Assembly: GCF_900108315.1 (NCBI RefSeq)
Contig: NZ_FNVB01000013.1
Coordinates: 1-64,000, forward strand
Direction: 5' to 3'
Length of the DNA stretch: 64,000 bases
Source: Saccharopolyspora kobensis
GTDB lineage: Bacteria > Actinomycetota > Actinomycetes > Mycobacteriales > Pseudonocardiaceae
Every line of letters begins with the position of its first letter. Within the stretch, counting starts at the first letter, position 1. The notes beneath the pieces were generated by a model. That model searched no databases and was not told the origin of the DNA. It saw only the letters and a program-made list of their open reading frames with translations. Of this stretch, positions 61,805 through 64,000 are shown piece after piece. The position numbers were made by a program, and so were the translations under genes.

Positions 61805-64000
61805 TCAGGCGAAGGCGTTGCGCACGACCTCGGCCTGCTCGACCTCGTGGACCTTGGCCATACCGGTGGCCGGGGCGGCCATCGGACGACGCGAGACCCG
61901 CTGGAGCTTGCCGACCAGCTGCGGGAACAGCTCCGGCAGCGCCAGGCCCAGGAACGGCCAGGCACCCTGGTTGGCCGGCTCCTCCTGGGTCCACCGGACC
62001 TCGGTGGCGTTCGGGTACCGCTCCAGCAGCGCGCCCAGCTTGCGGTGCGGCAGCGGGTAAAGCTGCTCCAGCCGGACGACCGCCGTGTCGGTGATGCCCT
62101 CCTTGTCGCGGTGCGCCGCCAGCTCGTAGTACAGCTTGCCGGTGCACATCACGATCTTGCGGACGTTCGCCGGGTCCGGCTGCGTCGGGTCGTCGATCAC
62201 CGAGGTGAACTTGCCCTCGGTGAAGTCCTCGACCGGGCTGGTCGCGGCCTTCAACCGCAGCATCGACTTCGGCGTGAACACCACCAGCGGGCGGTGGATG
62301 CCGTCCAGCGCGTGCCGCCGCAGCAGGTGGAAGTAGTTCGCCGGGGTCGACGGCATCGCGACCGTCATCGAGCCCTCGGCGCACAGCTGCAGCCAGCGCT
62401 CGATGCGACCGGAGGTGTGGTCCGGGCCCTGGCCCTCGTGGCCGTGCGGCAGCAGCATGACCACGTCGGAGCGCTGGCCCCACTTGGCCTCACCGGACGA
62501 GATGAACTCGTCGATGATCGACTGGGCGCCGTTGAAGAAGTCGCCGAACTGCGCCTCCCACAGCACCAGGGCGTCCGGGTTGGCCACCGAGTAGCCGTAC
62601 TCGAAGCCCAGCGCCGCGAACTCCGACAGCGCCGAGTCGTAAACCAGGTACTTCGCCTGGTCCTCCGACAGGTTCTGCAGCGGCGTGTACTCGGTGTTGT
62701 TCTTGCGGTCGATCAGCACCGAGTGCCGCTGGCCGAACGTGCCGCGGCGGCTGTCCTGGCCGGTCAGCCGGACCCCGCGGCCCTCCATCACCAGCGAACC
62801 GAACGCCAGCAGCTCGCCGAACGCCCAGTCGATGCCGCCCTCGCGCCCCATCTTGGCGCGGCGCTCCAGCACCGGCTTGACCCGCGGGTGCGGGGTGAAG
62901 CCCTCGGGCAGGTCGATCTGCGCCTCGGCGATGCGCTCCACGGTCTCCCGCGAGATCGCCGTCGCCAGGCCGCGCGGCACCTGCTGCTCGGACTCCACCG
63001 ACGGGCTCGGCGTCGGCGGGTGCTTCTCCAGCTCGCGGACCTCGTTGAACACGTGCTCCAGCTGAGCGGCGTAGTCCTTCAGCGCCTTCTCGGCCTCTTC
63101 GACGGTCATGTCGCCGCGGCCGATCAGGGACTCGGTGTAGACCTTGCGGACGCTGCGCATCTTGTCGATCGCGTCGTACATCTTCGGCTGGGTCATCGAC
63201 GGGTCGTCGCCCTCGTTGTGACCACGGCGCCGGTAGCAGACCATGTCGATCACGACGTCCTTGCCGAACGCCTGGCGGTACTCCACGGCCAGCCGCGCGA
63301 CCCAGACGCAGGCCTCGGGGTCGTCACCGTTGACGTGGAAGACCGGCGCGCCGATCATCTTCGCCACGTCGGTGCAGTACTTGCTGGAGCGGGAGTGCTC
63401 CGGCGCGGTGGTGTAACCGACCTGGTTGTTGACGATCACGTGCACCGTGCCACCGGTGCGGTAACCGCGCAGCAGCGACAGGTTCAGCGTCTCGGCCACC
63501 ACGCCCTGGCCGGCGAAGGCGGCGTCGCCGTGCAGCAGCACCGGCAGGACGGTGAAGCCCTCCTGGCCCTTGTCCAGGATGTCCTGCTTGGCGCGGACGA
63601 TGCCCTCCAGCACCGGGTCCACGGCTTCCAGGTGCGACGGGTTGGAGGTCAGCGACACCTTGGTCTCGCCGTCGCCGAACATCCGGAAGTACTTGCCCTC
63701 GGCGCCGAGGTGGTACTTGACGTCACCGGAGCCGTGCGCCTGACCCGGGTCCAGATTGCCCTCGAACTCCCGGAAGATCTGCGAGATCGGCTTGCCGACG
63801 ATGTTGGCCAGCACGTTCAGCCGACCGCGGTGCGGCATGCCGATGACGACCTCGTCGAGCTCGTGCGCCGCGGAGGTGTCCAGCACCGCGTCCAGCAGCG
63901 GCACCACGGTCTCCGCGCCCTCCAGCGAGAACCGCTTCTGCCCGACGTACTTGGTCTGCAGGAACGTCTCGAAGGCCTCGGCCGCGTTGAGCTTCGACAG
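61805..64000 (-). CDS. kgd: Multifunctional 2-oxoglutarate decarboxylase/dehydrogenase E1 (partial)
   Basis: The C-terminal ~731 residues; the frame is still open at base 64000, so the 5' third lies outside the window. E1 motifs: VVIGMPHRGRLNVLANIVGKP, VHVIVNNQVGYTT, YRRRGHNEGDDPSMTQP, LWEAQFGDFFNGAQ and LLPHGHEGQGPDHTSGR. The thiamine-diphosphate GDD...N loop is in VNGDDPEACVW (metal-binding). In actinomycetes Kgd decarboxylates 2-oxoglutarate in the TCA cycle and is usually fused to an N-terminal succinyl-transferase domain, which would lie beyond the window. Confidence 0.93.
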   Translation of the reverse strand: MSKLNAAEAFETFLQTKYVGQKRFSLEGAETVVPLLDAVLDTSAAHELDEVVIGMPHRGRLNVLANIVGKPISQIFREFEGNLDPGQAHGSGDVKYHLGAEGKYFRMFGDGETKVSLTSNPSHLEAVDPVLEGIVRAKQDILDKGQEGFTVLPVLLHGDAAFAGQGVVAETLNLSLLRGYRTGGTVHVIVNNQVGYTTAPEHSRSSKYCTDVAKMIGAPVFHVNGDDPEACVWVARLAVEYRQAFGKDVVIDMVCYRRRGHNEGDDPSMTQPKMYDAIDKMRSVRKVYTESLIGRGDMTVEEAEKALKDYAAQLEHVFNEVRELEKHPPTPSPSVESEQQVPRGLATAISRETVERIAEAQIDLPEGFTPHPRVKPVLERRAKMGREGGIDWAFGELLAFGSLVMEGRGVRLTGQDSRRGTFGQRHSVLIDRKNNTEYTPLQNLSEDQAKYLVYDSALSEFAALGFEYGYSVANPDALVLWEAQFGDFFNGAQSIIDEFISSGEAKWGQRSDVVMLLPHGHEGQGPDHTSGRIERWLQLCAEGSMTVAMPSTPANYFHLLRRHALDGIHRPLVVFTPKSMLRLKAATSPVEDFTEGKFTSVIDDPTQPDPANVRKIVMCTGKLYYELAAHRDKEGITDTAVVRLEQLYPLPHRKLGALLERYPNATEVRWTQEEPANQGAWPFLGLALPELFPQLVGKLQRVSRRPMAAPATGMAKVHEVEQAEVVRNAFA

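Overview
The window is high-GC chromosomal DNA from a filamentous actinomycete, most probably of the order Pseudonocardiales; a Saccharopolyspora-like genus is my best guess (inference, no search run). The evidence is SigR-RsrA, WhiB1, PdtaS, nickel superoxide dismutase with its SodX-type peptidase, a Kgd-type 2-oxoglutarate decarboxylase, the 24-residue ribosomal protein bL37, and frequent GTG/TTG starts behind GGAGG-type ribosome binding sites.

Layout. 1-210: end of an rRNA operon (5S and terminator). 296-19332: a conserved actinobacterial core block whose gene content parallels the Mycobacterium tuberculosis Rv3214-Rv3234 neighbourhood (WS/DGAT, DUF6912, rsgA, aroA, an SOS peptidase that is doubled here, sigR-rsrA, bL37, pdtaS, whiB1, a lipid/diacylglycerol kinase, a small membrane protein, a GNAT enzyme and a histidine phosphatase). 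19387-31666: mixed metabolism and signalling: a 1035-residue AfsR/SARP-type regulator divergent from an MDR reductase, sodN/sodX, a lone dTDP-sugar epimerase, malic enzyme, and a PAS-GGDEF-EAL protein. 32502-37115: a complete lasso-peptide operon. 37348-42535: a BpsA-type polyamine synthase and an OpuC-type osmoprotectant importer. 42958-51028: an IclR regulator divergent from a complete histidine-utilisation operon. 51038-59498: accessory genes (AbiEi/DUF559-type protein, quinone oxidoreductase, DoxX, Gre factor/DUF1028) and a tdh-kbl-lysR threonine operon. 59764-64000: ABM protein, DHFR-fold reductase, DUF6104, and the 3' part of kgd, which runs off the window.

The most notable system is the lasso-peptide operon on the minus strand. 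Its order is A (precursor), C (cyclase), B1 (leader-binding RRE), B2 (leader peptidase), D (ABC exporter), with ATGA overlaps and one candidate promoter. The 38-residue precursor gene has a perfect ribosome binding site and a textbook lasso leader. Its predicted core is extraordinarily cationic (6 Arg, 2 Lys and 3 His in 20 residues, no aromatics) and starts with His instead of the usual Gly. A perfect 18-bp palindrome lies at the expected transcription start, and a 15-bp hairpin separates A from C.

Two families of short intergenic repeats also stand out. One is an 18-bp element, consensus ATGGGAACYTTCCTGTCA, found 16 times in six intergenic clusters, mostly 37-42 bp apart. The other is a 40-nt hairpin, present as two copies flanking the AbiEi/DUF559 gene.
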